Of a stretch of DNA of 63,492 nt, positions 38,193-46,995 are shown piece after piece (the stretch's first letter is position 1; every line of letters starts with the position of its first letter). Both the position numbers and the translations under genes were made by a program. Below the pieces are notes generated by a model. It saw only the letters and a program-made list of their open reading frames with translations, was not told the origin of the DNA and searched no databases. Source of the stretch: Lysobacteraceae bacterium (GTDB lineage: Bacteria; Pseudomonadota; Gammaproteobacteria; Xanthomonadales; Ahniellaceae); NCBI GenBank assembly GCA_021299185.1, contig JAJTHZ010000014.1, positions 1 through 63,492 on the forward strand, written 5' to 3'.

Positions 38193-40847
38193 ATGCCGCC
38201 CCGCGATCGCCAATCACCGCCCCGGATCCCCGGCTACCGCCTCGAGCGGGCGCTGGGCGAGGGCGGCATGGCGACCGCGTGGCTGGCGTCGCAGTTGTCG
38301 CTGGGCCGCGAGGTCGCGCTGAAGGTGCTCGATCCGGCGCTGGCCGCCGACCAGGCCTTCGTCGAGCGCTTCCTGCGCGAGGCGCGGGTGCTGGCGGCGC
38401 TGCGCCACCGCCACATCGTGGCCATCCACGACGTGGGCCTGGCCGAGGGCGTGCCCTACCTCGCCATGGAGTACGTGCCGGGCGGCTCGATCGTGCCGCT
38501 GTGCGGGCAGTGCGACGCGGCCACCGCGCTGCGCTGCGTGCGCGAGATCGCCGAGGCGCTGGGCCACGCCCATGCGCGTGGCATCGTGCATCGCGACGTC
38601 AAGCCGGAGAACATCCTGCGCGGCGAGGACGGCGGCTTCGTGCTCGGTGACTTCGGCATCGCGCGGGTGTCGGACGCGGGCGCGCTCGCCGCGCCCACCG
38701 GGCCCGGTCTCGCCTTCGGCACGCCGGCCTACATGGCCCCCGAGCGCTGGCGCGATGGCGCGGTCGACGGCCGCAGCGACTTCTACGCCCTGGGCTGCGT
38801 GCTGCACGCCCTGCTCACGGCGCGGCCCCCTTATGCCGCCAGCGAGCTCCTCGCGCTGGGCCACAAGCACCTCAACGAGCCGATCCCGCTGCTGCCCGCG
38901 CCATTCGAAGCCCTGCAGGGCCTGCTCGCCCGCCTGCTGGCCAAGGACCCCGCCGACCGGCATCCGGACGCGGCGGCGCTGGTGGCGCACGTGCAGGTGC
39001 TGGAGCGGGAGATCGGGGGCGGGGAGCGGACATCGAGCGGGGAGACGCGGCTGCTGGCGGAGTGGCCGTTCTCGGCTGCGGCGACGCCTGTTTCGACCGA
39101 GGTCCGGGCACCGAAGCCATCGGCGGAGCCTGTACATCGCATCTCGCCATCTTGGGCGTTCGTCCTGCTCCTTGCCTTCATCGGATTGGCCGCGCTCGGA
39201 CTGTTCGCCAGCGGACGCCTCCCGCCTGGCAGCGGTGATGCCCCGCCGCCGCCGAGCGCGCCGGTGATCGCCGTCTTGCCGCTGCACGCCGACGGCCAGG
39301 ATCCCGAACTCACCCGACTCGCTTCGGTGGTGGCGGAAGACCTCACGGTGCAACTGGCCCGGCTCGAAGGCCTGCAGGTGGTCGCCCGGACGTCGGTGCT
39401 CGCCGTTACGCAGTCGCCGCAGGACGCGCAGACGGTCGCGCAACGCCTGGGCGCCGGACTGCTGGTGGAGGGGTCGGTGCGTCGCAATGCGGGCGGCGAG
39501 ATCGGCATCCACCTGCAGTTGGTCGATGGCAGGACCGGCAGCCAGCGCGGTGGAACGCAAGCCAGCGCGCCTCTGGACCGCCTCTCCTCGGCGGAAGGCG
39601 AACTGCTCGACTGGTTGGCTGCCGAGCTGTTGCCCGGCCGTGAGGCGCCCCGGCTCGAGTTGCGCGCTTCTTCATCGCGCGATGCGAACGCCGCCTACCA
39701 GCGCGGCCGCACCCTGCAGGCCGAAGCCGCGGGGATTTCGGATCTGCAGGCCGCGCGTGCGGCGTTCGAGCAGGCACTGACCATCGACCCGTCGTTCGCG
39801 CCAGCGTACGCCGCGGCCTGTCGTGCCGGCTTGGATGCTTTCAAGATCACACGGGATCCCTCGGAGTTCCAGCTGGCGAAGCAGGCCTGTGATCAAGCTG
39901 TCGCCATCGACGCCGACAGTCCGGACGTGCAGGTCTTGCTCGGACGCTTCCATAGTGTGCAGGGCGAGCACGCGATCGCGATCAGTTACTTCGAACGGGT
40001 GCTGGACGATCCCGCGCTGCGTGGCGACGCGCTGCTGGGAATGGCGCGTTCACAGGCCGCACTGGGTCGCAACGCGGAGGCGGAGCGAAGTTACCGGCGG
40101 GCACAGTCGCTCTTGCCCGGACAGTGGGTGCAGTACGCCGAACTGGGGAATTTCTACATCGCGACCTCGCGCTACGCGGATGCCGCCGACGCTTTCCAGG
40201 CGGCGCTGGCGCTCGGCGGCGACACTGATGCACGCGTCCACAATGGGTTGGGCAGCGCTCTGTTAGGCGCCGACCGGCTCAAGGAGGCTGAGGCCGCATA
40301 CTCGCGGGCGCTCGAGCTCCGCGTCACCCATTCCGCGATCAGCAACCTCGGCTCGGTGCGCTTCTTCCTCGGCAACTACCAAGGGGCCGCTGAACTCTTT
40401 CGGCAGGCGCTGGCCATGCAGCCCAACGACTATCGCATGTACGGCAACCTCGCCGACGCGTTGTCCGCCGCCGGCGGCGAACCGGCGGAAGTGCGGGCGC
40501 TGTACGAGCGGGCAGCCAACGGCGCCAAGGGCTATCTGGACGTACAGGGCGACTCGATTGAGGCCGCCGCCTCGCTGGCCTGGTTCTGGGTCAATACCGG
40601 TCGCACCGAGGGCGCGCGCGCCCTGCTGCTCGGGGCAGCCGAGCGTGAAGTGTCCGACGGCGCCGTGCCATACCGGCTTGCGGGTGCATGGCTGCGCCTC
40701 GGCGATATCGAGCGCGCGCGCGCGCAGCTTGATCGCGCGATCGCATTGGACTATTCGGCACGTATGATTGCCGGCACGCCTTGGCTGAGGCCGCTGCTCG
40801 CCACCGAGGGTGCAGTGCGGGGCGATCCGGCGGAGACGCCTCGGTAA
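38193..40847 (+). CDS. Ser/Thr kinase with TolB-N-like and TPR domains
   Basis: 884 residues. The kinase domain occupies residues 10-280: GEGGMATAWLASQ, REVALKVLD, HRDVKPENIL near 133, LGDFGIARVS near 152, YMAPERWRDG. One membrane helix is near 319-340 (WAFVLLLAFIGLAALGLFA). It is followed by a TolB-N/FlgO-like fold (VIAVLPLHADGQDPELTRLA to LLVEGSVRRNAGGEIGIHLQ) and TPR repeats (LAQAAFEQALTIDPSFAPAY-like units) to the end. The kinase, membrane helix, TolB-N-like domain and TPR order is seen in other proteobacterial and acidobacterial receptors, where the outer part is assumed to sense ligands. It is the likely partner of the sigma factor at 36608. Confidence 0.92.
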   Translation: MPPRDRQSPPRIPGYRLERALGEGGMATAWLASQLSLGREVALKVLDPALAADQAFVERFLREARVLAALRHRHIVAIHDVGLAEGVPYLAMEYVPGGSIVPLCGQCDAATALRCVREIAEALGHAHARGIVHRDVKPENILRGEDGGFVLGDFGIARVSDAGALAAPTGPGLAFGTPAYMAPERWRDGAVDGRSDFYALGCVLHALLTARPPYAASELLALGHKHLNEPIPLLPAPFEALQGLLARLLAKDPADRHPDAAALVAHVQVLEREIGGGERTSSGETRLLAEWPFSAAATPVSTEVRAPKPSAEPVHRISPSWAFVLLLAFIGLAALGLFASGRLPPGSGDAPPPPSAPVIAVLPLHADGQDPELTRLASVVAEDLTVQLARLEGLQVVARTSVLAVTQSPQDAQTVAQRLGAGLLVEGSVRRNAGGEIGIHLQLVDGRTGSQRGGTQASAPLDRLSSAEGELLDWLAAELLPGREAPRLELRASSSRDANAAYQRGRTLQAEAAGISDLQAARAAFEQALTIDPSFAPAYAAACRAGLDAFKITRDPSEFQLAKQACDQAVAIDADSPDVQVLLGRFHSVQGEHAIAISYFERVLDDPALRGDALLGMARSQAALGRNAEAERSYRRAQSLLPGQWVQYAELGNFYIATSRYADAADAFQAALALGGDTDARVHNGLGSALLGADRLKEAEAAYSRALELRVTHSAISNLGSVRFFLGNYQGAAELFRQALAMQPNDYRMYGNLADALSAAGGEPAEVRALYERAANGAKGYLDVQGDSIEAAASLAWFWVNTGRTEGARALLLGAAEREVSDGAVPYRLAGAWLRLGDIERARAQLDRAIALDYSARMIAGTPWLRPLLATEGAVRGDPAETPR

Positions 40848-40903
40848 GGAAAGGGTTCCAACCACGGCGTCCGGACGGGATGCCCCACATCGGAGGAAGC
40901 GAG

Positions 40904-41452
40904 ATGGCCACGACCAAACGACGGAAGGCAGTGCCTGCGCCGAAAGCCCCGGCGACTGCGAAGCGCACGAAAAAAACTGCGCCGGCCCGCAAGCCGGCAC
41001 GGTCCGGCGATGGCAGGCCGCTGTTTCGAGACACGCGGGAACTCGCGCGACTGCTGTCGCGTCGCCTCGCGTTCAAGGTCGGCGAGGTGGAGATCGCGGG
41101 CACTCGCTATGCCGCCTTCAGCGTCGGGCCGCAGAAACTCAGCCGCGTGCTCGGCAAGGTCAAGGCCGACAAGGCGCCGCTCTACTTCGTGGGCGGTGGC
41201 GAAATCGCCTGGCGCAGCCGCTCGCAGTTCCGGGTGAAGTTCCGCGAGCCGCCATTGGCGGGGGGCACGCAAGTGGATTTCAGCAGTACCCAGGACCCTG
41301 CCGGCGGATTCCACCGGCTCTTGGTAGAGGTCGGCGGCTTCAGCAAGCCCAAGAGCCTGGTCTACGATGTGTTCTTCGATGGCTCGGATCGTCCGCACGA
41401 TCCGGAGATCATCATCGATCCCTACTTCCTCTACCTGACGCACGCGCAGTAG
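40904..41452 (+). CDS. Unknown 182-residue protein with Lys/Ala-rich N-terminus
   Basis: The ATG at 40904 follows a strong GGAGG. The first 35 residues are basic and low-complexity (MATTKRRKAVPAPKAPATAK), followed by a compact domain of about 145 residues with alternating strands (FKVGEVEIAGTRYAAFSVGP, APLYFVGGGEIAWRSRSQFR, SLVYDVFFDGSDRPHDPEII). It ends in YFLYLTHAQ. No family recognised. It is 56 bp after the kinase, same strand, and could be cotranscribed. Confidence 0.7.
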   Translation: MATTKRRKAVPAPKAPATAKRTKKTAPARKPARSGDGRPLFRDTRELARLLSRRLAFKVGEVEIAGTRYAAFSVGPQKLSRVLGKVKADKAPLYFVGGGEIAWRSRSQFRVKFREPPLAGGTQVDFSSTQDPAGGFHRLLVEVGGFSKPKSLVYDVFFDGSDRPHDPEIIIDPYFLYLTHAQ

Positions 41453-41522
41453 GAGCCGAAGGATCGCGCGCCCGCCTAGTGCGCAATCTGCCGCTTGCGT
41501 TCGTATCGCCTGGAGCGATTGC

Positions 41523-42713
41523 TTGGACATCACACCCGACACGGTTCGCGACCTCGACCCCAAGACCGCCGCCAGGCGGCTCGAGGACGCGACCGACACC
41601 CAGATCGCCGATCTCCTGACCAAGCTGCACACCGGGCATGCGGTCGAGGTGCTGGAGGAGTTCGAGCCGGCGCGGCGCGAGCGCATCGCGGCGGCCACGC
41701 CCTTCGGCCAGGGGCAGCTCTGGCTGAAGGGACACACCTACGACGAGGGCACGGTCGGGCGACTGATCGAGCGCCCGCCGGCGGTGTTCCGGCCCGATGC
41801 GACCATCGGCCGCGTGACCGACGAGCTGCGCGAGATCGTCAAGAAGCGGATGGTGACCTACATCTTCGTCACCGAAGCCGACGGCACTCTGGTCGGCGTG
41901 GTCGCGTTCCGCGAACTGCTGTTCGCGGGACGCGAGCAGGCGCTGTCGGAGGTGATGCTGCGCGAGCCGTTCTTCCTGCGCCCGGAAAAGCCGCTGGTGG
42001 AGGCCATGCAGGAGGTCGTGACCCGGCACTACCCGGTGTATCCGGTGTGCGACGAGGGCAAGCGGCTGCTCGGCATGGTGCGCGGCCAGGTGCTGTTCGA
42101 GCAGCAGGCGTTCGAGATCTCCGCCCAGGCCGGTTCGATGGTCGGCGTGGAGAAGGAAGAACGGCTCGCCACCCCGTGGCAGCGCAGCTGGCTGATGCGC
42201 CATCCCTGGCTGCAGTTGAACCTGCTCACCGCCTTCGTCGCCGCCGCGGTGGTCGGGTTCTTCGAGGCCACGCTGGAGCAGATCGTGGTGCTGGCGGTGT
42301 TCCTGTCGGTGCTCTCGGGGCAGTCGGGCAACACCGGCTGCCAGGCGCTGGCGGTGACCCTGCGCGGCATGACGCTGGGCGAACTCAAGGCCGGCAAGAC
42401 CTGGGCGGTGGTGTCGAAGGAGGCCTGGCTCGGCTTCCTCAACGGGATCACCGTGGGCGCGGTGGCCGGCGCCGGCATGTGGTTCTACGCCGGCCAGCAG
42501 GGCCGCACGGACGCGATCGTGCTGGGGCTGATCGTGATGGCGGCGATGACGATCTCGTGCGTGGTCAGCGGCATCAGCGGCGCGCTGATCCCGCTGGGCC
42601 TCAAGCGCCTCGGCGCCGACCCCGCGACCGCATCGAGCATCTTCCTCACCACCGCCACCGACGTGGTGAGCATGGGCGCTTTCCTGGGCCTCGCCACCAT
42701 CCTGCTGACCTGA
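41523..42713 (+). CDS. mgtE: MgtE-type magnesium transporter
   Basis: 396 residues from a TTG start with GGAG eight bases upstream. Order: a short MgtE N-domain (LTKLHTGHAVEVLEEFEPAR), two CBS motifs (about 95-200, TYIFVTEADGTLVGVVAFRE and YPVYPVCDEGKRLLGMVRGQ), then the five-helix membrane domain (LQLNLLTAFVAAAVVGFFEA; GQSGNTGCQALAVTLRGM; SCVVSGISGALIPLGLKRLG). The conserved pore-region signatures are present. It is shorter than the usual 450 residues because the N-domain is reduced, so regulation by cytoplasmic magnesium may differ. It transports Mg2+ or a related divalent cation across the inner membrane. Confidence 0.9.
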   Translation: MDITPDTVRDLDPKTAARRLEDATDTQIADLLTKLHTGHAVEVLEEFEPARRERIAAATPFGQGQLWLKGHTYDEGTVGRLIERPPAVFRPDATIGRVTDELREIVKKRMVTYIFVTEADGTLVGVVAFRELLFAGREQALSEVMLREPFFLRPEKPLVEAMQEVVTRHYPVYPVCDEGKRLLGMVRGQVLFEQQAFEISAQAGSMVGVEKEERLATPWQRSWLMRHPWLQLNLLTAFVAAAVVGFFEATLEQIVVLAVFLSVLSGQSGNTGCQALAVTLRGMTLGELKAGKTWAVVSKEAWLGFLNGITVGAVAGAGMWFYAGQQGRTDAIVLGLIVMAAMTISCVVSGISGALIPLGLKRLGADPATASSIFLTTATDVVSMGAFLGLATILLT

Positions 42714-42734
42714 GCGCGCGCCAGTGGCGCGCGC
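42714..42734. terminator. Hairpin between convergent genes
   Basis: GCGCGCGCC, a three-base loop, then GGCGCGCGC: a perfect 9-bp stem directly after the transporter stop and just before the end of the convergent DUF4124 gene. There is no T-tract on either side, so termination efficiency is uncertain. Confidence 0.45.
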
Positions 42735-42741
42735 GGCGCGG

Positions 42742-43374
42742 TCACATCCGCGCCTTCTGCGCCTCGATGAGCTTGCGGTAGCGGTCGAGCTTGGCCTCGA
42801 AGTCGGCCGTCGCCGTCACCCGCTCGGCTTCCTTGCGGGTGATGGTGGCGTTCTGTTCCTCGATCTGCCGGCGCACGGTGGCGATGCTGGTCGCGATGTT
42901 CTCCGGCACCGGCTTCTTGGCGCGCTCCGACTCGGCGGCGATGGCGAGCAGGTCGGCCAGCGAACCCTGCTGGTAGGCCAGCTGCAGCTTCGCGGTTTCC
43001 ACCGCGGTGTCGATCATCTGCATCTGCTGGTCGTGCACGCGCTTGAGGTCGTCCTCGCTGGAGTAGGCCGTCAGCAGGATGCGATCGGACTCCGCCTGTT
43101 CGGCGGCGATGCGGTCGGCCTCGGCCTTCTCCTCGGCGGCCTTCTTCTCCGCGGCGAGTTCCTCCGCCGACTTCACGCGCGGGATCTCCTTCACCGCCAG
43201 GCCCTGCTGGTTCAACTGCGCGCCGCCGCCGGCGCAGCGCGTGCGGTCGAAGGCCTGCGAGTAGTAGATCTCGCCCTTCTCGTTCTTGCACTTGTAGATC
43301 TTCTGCGCCTGCGCCTGCGCGGGCGCGGCCAGGGCCAGCGCGGCGAGGGCCAGCAGGGAGGCGACGCGATTCAT
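42742..43374 (-). CDS. Exported DUF4124 protein with coiled coil
   Basis: 210 residues. A signal peptide (MNRVASLLALAALALAAPAQ) is followed by a DUF4124 domain (KIYKCKNEKGEIYYSQAFDR) with its Lys/Gly/Tyr pattern, then a long charged helix from about residue 70 (AEELAAEKKAAEEKAEADRI) and a second coiled coil near the end (IATVRRQIEEQNATITRKEA). DUF4124 proteins are periplasmic and common in Xanthomonadales; their function is unknown. The ATG at 43374 is chosen for the signal peptide. Confidence 0.88.
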   Translation of the reverse strand: MNRVASLLALAALALAAPAQAQAQKIYKCKNEKGEIYYSQAFDRTRCAGGGAQLNQQGLAVKEIPRVKSAEELAAEKKAAEEKAEADRIAAEQAESDRILLTAYSSEDDLKRVHDQQMQMIDTAVETAKLQLAYQQGSLADLLAIAAESERAKKPVPENIATSIATVRRQIEEQNATITRKEAERVTATADFEAKLDRYRKLIEAQKARM

Positions 43375-43393
43375 GGGGTCTCCGCGGGGCGGC

Positions 43394-44044
43394 TCAGGTG
43401 CCGCTGGTCCCGTAGCGCGCACGATACCCGAGCAGGGCGTCCCGGTGCTGAACGAGCGCCGGCCGCTCGGCGGTGAACTGCAGCAGTTCGTCCAGCCCGG
43501 CGATCGCCACCACCGGCAGGCCATAGGACTGGCGCACCTCGTCGGCGGCCGACAGCGCGCCGGTGCCGCGTTCCTGGCGGTCGAGCGCGATCAGCACGCC
43601 GGCGGGTTCGGCCCCATGGGCACGGATCAGGGCCACCGATTCGCGCACCGAGGTGCCGGCCGTGATGACGTCGTCGACGATCAGCACACGGCCGGCCAGC
43701 GGCGCGCCGATCAGCACCCCGGCCTCGCCGTGGTCCTTGGCCTCCTTGCGGTTGAAGGCGACGGGGACGTCGCGGCCGTGGGCTTCCGACAGCGCGATGG
43801 CGGTGGCCGCCGCCAGCGCGATGCCCTTGTAGGCGGGGCCGAACAGCATGTCGAAGCCGATCCCCGAGGCCACCGCGCTGGCCGCGTACGCCTGGCCGAG
43901 CTCGCGCAGCGCGCGCCCCGAGTTGAACAGCCCGGCGTTGAAGAAATACGGGCTCACGCGACCGGACTTGAGCGTGAATTCACCGAAGCGCAGCACGTCG
44001 CAGCGCAGGGCGAGGTCGAGGAAGGTGCGTTGGTGGTCGAGCAT
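43394..44044 (-). CDS. pyrE: Orotate phosphoribosyltransferase
   Basis: 216 residues. It makes orotidine 5'-phosphate from orotate and PRPP in pyrimidine synthesis. Visible: [20 protein letters not shown] near the N-terminus, [15 protein letters not shown], the flexible catalytic loop [11 protein letters not shown], and the PRPP-binding signature [18 protein letters not shown] near residues 118-135. The ATG at 44044 ([13 protein letters not shown]) gives the usual PyrE length; upstream codons in the same frame are low-complexity repeat sequence and were excluded. It is divergent from xthA across an inverted-repeat region, and is followed 19 bp later by the DUF4124 gene. Confidence 0.95.
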   Translation of the reverse strand: MLDHQRTFLDLALRCDVLRFGEFTLKSGRVSPYFFNAGLFNSGRALRELGQAYAASAVASGIGFDMLFGPAYKGIALAAATAIALSEAHGRDVPVAFNRKEAKDHGEAGVLIGAPLAGRVLIVDDVITAGTSVRESVALIRAHGAEPAGVLIALDRQERGTGALSAADEVRQSYGLPVVAIAGLDELLQFTAERPALVQHRDALLGYRARYGTSGT

Positions 44045-44079
44045 CGGGACGTGTCGGGGTTCGAGAGGGGGAAGGGCAT

Positions 44080-44259
44080 AGGGTATAGGGCCCAGGGCCC
44101 AGGGCTCAGGGCCCAGTAGGCGGGGTGCAGGGCGCCGGGGATCCGTTGCCGCGCCACGCCATGGGCCACGCATGAGCTGTCCCCCGTGGGCAGCATGCGG
44201 CAGCGCGCTCGTGTCCCTTCGGCTGGGCCCTGGGCCCTGTACCCTGGGCCCTATACCCT
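44080..44259. repeat. Large inverted repeat between pyrE and xthA
   Basis: The 37-nt arms 44080-44116 and 44223-44259 are reverse complements at 33 of 37 positions. Each is built from repeated AGGGCCC-type words and includes AGGGTATAGGGCCC. The 106-bp spacer has no gene. The pair lies in the shared upstream region of two divergent genes and could form a cruciform in DNA or a long stem in RNA. Confidence 0.85.
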
Positions 44260-44321
44260 CGCCCCCCATCGATGCAGTTCGCTACGCTCGCTGGCACCGC
44301 ACGCAAGACCACTGACTCCGC

Positions 44322-45089
44322 ATGCGCATCATCACCGCCAACCTCAACGGCATCCGCTCCGCCACCGAAAAAGGCTTCTTCGACTGGTTCGCAAGGCAGA
44401 AGGCGGACGTGCTGTGCCTGCAGGAGACCAAGGCGCAGCGCCACCAGTTGGTCGACAAGGCGTTCTTCCCCAAGGGCTGGCATGCGCACTTCCACGACGC
44501 CGAGGCCAAGGGCTACAGCGGCGTCGCGGTCTACAGCAAGCGCGAGCCGGACGCGGTGGTCGACAAGCTCGGCTGGGCGCCGTTCGACGCCGAGGGGCGC
44601 TACCTCGAGGCGCGCTTCGGCGATCTGTCCGTGGTCTCGCTCTACCTGCCCTCGGGTTCGTCCAGCGAGGAACGCCAAGCCTTCAAGTACCAGGTCATGG
44701 ACTGGCTGCTGCCGAAGATGCGCGAATGGCGCGCTTCCGGGCGCCGCTGGGTGCTGTGCGGTGACTGGAACATCGCGCACACGCCGCTGGACCTGAAGAA
44801 CTGGCGCTCCAACCAGAAGAACTCCGGCTTCCTGCCCGACGAGCGCGCCTGGCTGGACCGCGTGTTCGGCGAGACCGGCTGGGTGGATGCGCACCGCGCG
44901 CTCAAGCCGGGCGTGGCCGAATACACCTGGTGGTCGAACCGCGCCAACGCCTGGGCCAACGACGTCGGCTGGCGGATCGACTACCACGTGGTCACGCCCG
45001 ATCTTGCGCCGGCGCTGCGCGGTGCCAAGGTCTACCGCGAGAAGAAGTTCTCCGACCACGCCCCGCTGACCATCGACTACGACCTCTGA
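44322..45089 (+). CDS. xthA: Exodeoxyribonuclease III
   Basis: 255 residues of the ExoIII/APE endonuclease-exonuclease-phosphatase fold, acting in base-excision repair at abasic sites and as a 3' exonuclease. Metal and active-site motifs: ITANLNGIRSA (Asn), LCLQETKAQ (Glu), GDWNIAH near 147 (Asp and Asn), WRIDYHVVTP near 215-224, and KFSDHAPLTIDYDL with the catalytic His near the end. Length and motif order fit. It is convergent, at 28 bp, with the NmrA-like gene. Confidence 0.95.
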   Translation: MRIITANLNGIRSATEKGFFDWFARQKADVLCLQETKAQRHQLVDKAFFPKGWHAHFHDAEAKGYSGVAVYSKREPDAVVDKLGWAPFDAEGRYLEARFGDLSVVSLYLPSGSSSEERQAFKYQVMDWLLPKMREWRASGRRWVLCGDWNIAHTPLDLKNWRSNQKNSGFLPDERAWLDRVFGETGWVDAHRALKPGVAEYTWWSNRANAWANDVGWRIDYHVVTPDLAPALRGAKVYREKKFSDHAPLTIDYDL

Positions 45090-45117
45090 GCGCGCGCCGC
45101 GGCCGCCGGGTCGGCGC

Positions 45118-45954
45118 TCAGCGCCGCCACGCGGCGGCGTGCTCGCGCGCGTAGTCCTCGAAGCGCCGCGGCGGCCGGCCGGTGATCCGCGCCACCGCGT
45201 CGGTGGTGCGCTCGGCGTAGCCGGCCTTGAAGAAGCCGAGGATCAGCAGCAGGAATTCCGCGTAGTCGGGTGCGAGTCCGGCGCCGACGAGGATGCCGCG
45301 CATGCGCTCGGGCGCGATGTCCTCGTAGCGGATCGTGCGGCCGGCTGCCCGCGAGAGGATCGCCGCCGCCTGGTCGTGGTCGAGCGCTTCGGCGCCGGTG
45401 AGATCGAAGGCCTGGCCCTCGTGCCCGTCGCGCAGCAGCAGCGTGGCGGCGACGTCGGCGATGTCGCGCATATCGATGAAGCTGCCGCGCCCGCGCGCGG
45501 TCGGCAGCAGGATCGCGTCCTCGCCGAGGATCCCGCCGAGCCAGTAGGTGTGGAAGTTCTGCATGAACCAGTTCGGGCGCACCACGTTCCAGGCCAGCCC
45601 GGATCCCTCGAGCAGCAGTTCCGCCTTGCGCAGCGGGGCTTGCGGGTCGGCATCGGCGCCCATCGCCGACATCAGCACCGCCTTGCGCACGCCGGCGCGC
45701 CGCGCGGCGGCGATCACCGGCGCCAGCAGGCGGTCTGCTTCGACCTGACCGGGCGGGCTCATCAGGAACACACCGTCCACGCCGGCCAGCGCCGCATCCA
45801 GGCCTTCGCCGCGCACGAGGTCCAAGGCGACCCGGCCGCTGGCCGGGTCGGCCTGCCGGCTGCCACGACGCACGGCGTGTCCGGCCTCGGCCAGTCGCTG
45901 GGCCACGCCCGCGCCGACCATGCCGGTGCCGCCGACCACCAGGAAATGCTTCAT
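45118..45954 (-). CDS. NmrA-like NAD(P)-binding oxidoreductase
   Basis: 278 residues. It starts KHFLVVGGTGMVGAGVAQRL, a Rossmann-fold GxxGxxG dinucleotide site, followed by VFLMSPPGQ and NWFMQNFHTYWLGG, phrases common in NmrA/TMR (quinone-reductase-like) atypical SDR proteins. The C-terminal part (DYAEFLLLILGFFKAGYAER, TGRPPRRFEDYAREHAAAW) matches the end of that group. It probably binds NADPH; the substrate is unknown. It is divergent from the AraC-type regulator at 46069, which may control it. Confidence 0.88.
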   Translation of the reverse strand: MKHFLVVGGTGMVGAGVAQRLAEAGHAVRRGSRQADPASGRVALDLVRGEGLDAALAGVDGVFLMSPPGQVEADRLLAPVIAAARRAGVRKAVLMSAMGADADPQAPLRKAELLLEGSGLAWNVVRPNWFMQNFHTYWLGGILGEDAILLPTARGRGSFIDMRDIADVAATLLLRDGHEGQAFDLTGAEALDHDQAAAILSRAAGRTIRYEDIAPERMRGILVGAGLAPDYAEFLLLILGFFKAGYAERTTDAVARITGRPPRRFEDYAREHAAAWRR

Positions 45955-46068
45955 CGCAACGCTCCACGCAGGAAGGGAGCACCAGCCTGACGGATTCGGT
46001 CGGGACGATTAATGCCGATCCATCCATCATGCATGCTCAAGCGTCCATAATCTGCTAGGTTGCTGGCG

Positions 46069-46995
46069 ATGGATGCCCTGTCCGACGTGCTGCGTGATGC
46101 CGGCCTGCGCCGGCGGCTGCTCGACCAGCGCGCATTCCATGCGCGCGGCGCGCTGCGCTTTCCCTGCGAGCGCAGCATGGGCTTCCACGTGGTGATGCGC
46201 GGCCGCGCCTGGGTCCATGGACCGGACCTGGCCGAACCGCTGGCGCTGGGCGCCGGCGACATCGCGCTGATGGCGCGCGGCTGCACGCATGTGCTTGCGA
46301 CCACCGCACAGCAGCCTGCGGGCGAGATCGCCGTCGCGACGATCGCCAACGGAGTGCCGATCGCGGTGCCGGACACGGCGACCGTGGTGGTCAGCGGCGC
46401 CTACCAGTTCTGGAACGCCCCGGTGCATCCGCTGTTCGCCAGCCTCCCGGCCTGGACCCGCGTGCAGGCCGGACACGATCCCGCCGATGCGCCGCTCGCC
46501 GCCCTGCTGCCCCTGCTCGCCGCCGAGGCCGGTCGCGAGGGGCCGGGCGCGGAAGCGATCCTGCATGGCCTGCTCGATGCCGCCTTCGTGTACCTGCTGC
46601 GTGCGGCCCTGCGCGGCACGCCGGTGCTCGGCTGGGGCCGCGGCATCGACGATCCGCGCGTACGCCGCGCGATCGGCCTGCTGCACGCCGAGCCCGGCAG
46701 GGACTGGACGCTGGCCGCGCTCGCGCGCGACGCCGGCCTGTCGCGCAGCGCGCTGGCGCTACGCTTCCGCGCCGCCACCGGGGAGACGCCCCTGAACTAC
46801 CTGCGCGGCCTGCGCATGCAGCGCGCGATGCGCCTGCTGGGCGAGAGCGCGCGCCCGCTGGAGTCGGTGGCCGCCGAGGTCGGCTACCAGGATGCGTTCG
46901 GCTTCTCGCGCGTGTTCAAGCGCGTGGTCGGCCTGTCGCCCAGCGCGTTCCGTCGCCGCGATGCCGCCGAGCGCGCCTCGCCGATGCGCCTGTGA
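46069..46995 (+). CDS. AraC-family transcriptional regulator
   Basis: 308 residues. An N-terminal cupin-like ligand domain (FHVVMRGRAWVHGPDLAEPL, GAGDIALMARGCTHVLA) and a C-terminal double helix-turn-helix from about residue 205 (WTLAALARDAGLSRSALALR; LESVAAEVGYQDAFGFSRVF; PSAFRRRD). The layout is that of AraC regulators beside oxidoreductase genes. The 114 bp between this gene and the divergent reductase holds ATGCATGC and CATAAT elements that could be parts of an operator and promoter. The ATG at 46069 was chosen over the TTG at 46060. Its stop abuts the stop of the convergent AmpG gene. Confidence 0.92.
   Translation: MDALSDVLRDAGLRRRLLDQRAFHARGALRFPCERSMGFHVVMRGRAWVHGPDLAEPLALGAGDIALMARGCTHVLATTAQQPAGEIAVATIANGVPIAVPDTATVVVSGAYQFWNAPVHPLFASLPAWTRVQAGHDPADAPLAALLPLLAAEAGREGPGAEAILHGLLDAAFVYLLRAALRGTPVLGWGRGIDDPRVRRAIGLLHAEPGRDWTLAALARDAGLSRSALALRFRAATGETPLNYLRGLRMQRAMRLLGESARPLESVAAEVGYQDAFGFSRVFKRVVGLSPSAFRRRDAAERASPMRL

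Noticed and set aside
44045-44269. N-terminal extension of PyrE through the repeat region
   Set aside because: The added residues are translated repeat sequence, and ATG 44044 gives the normal family length.
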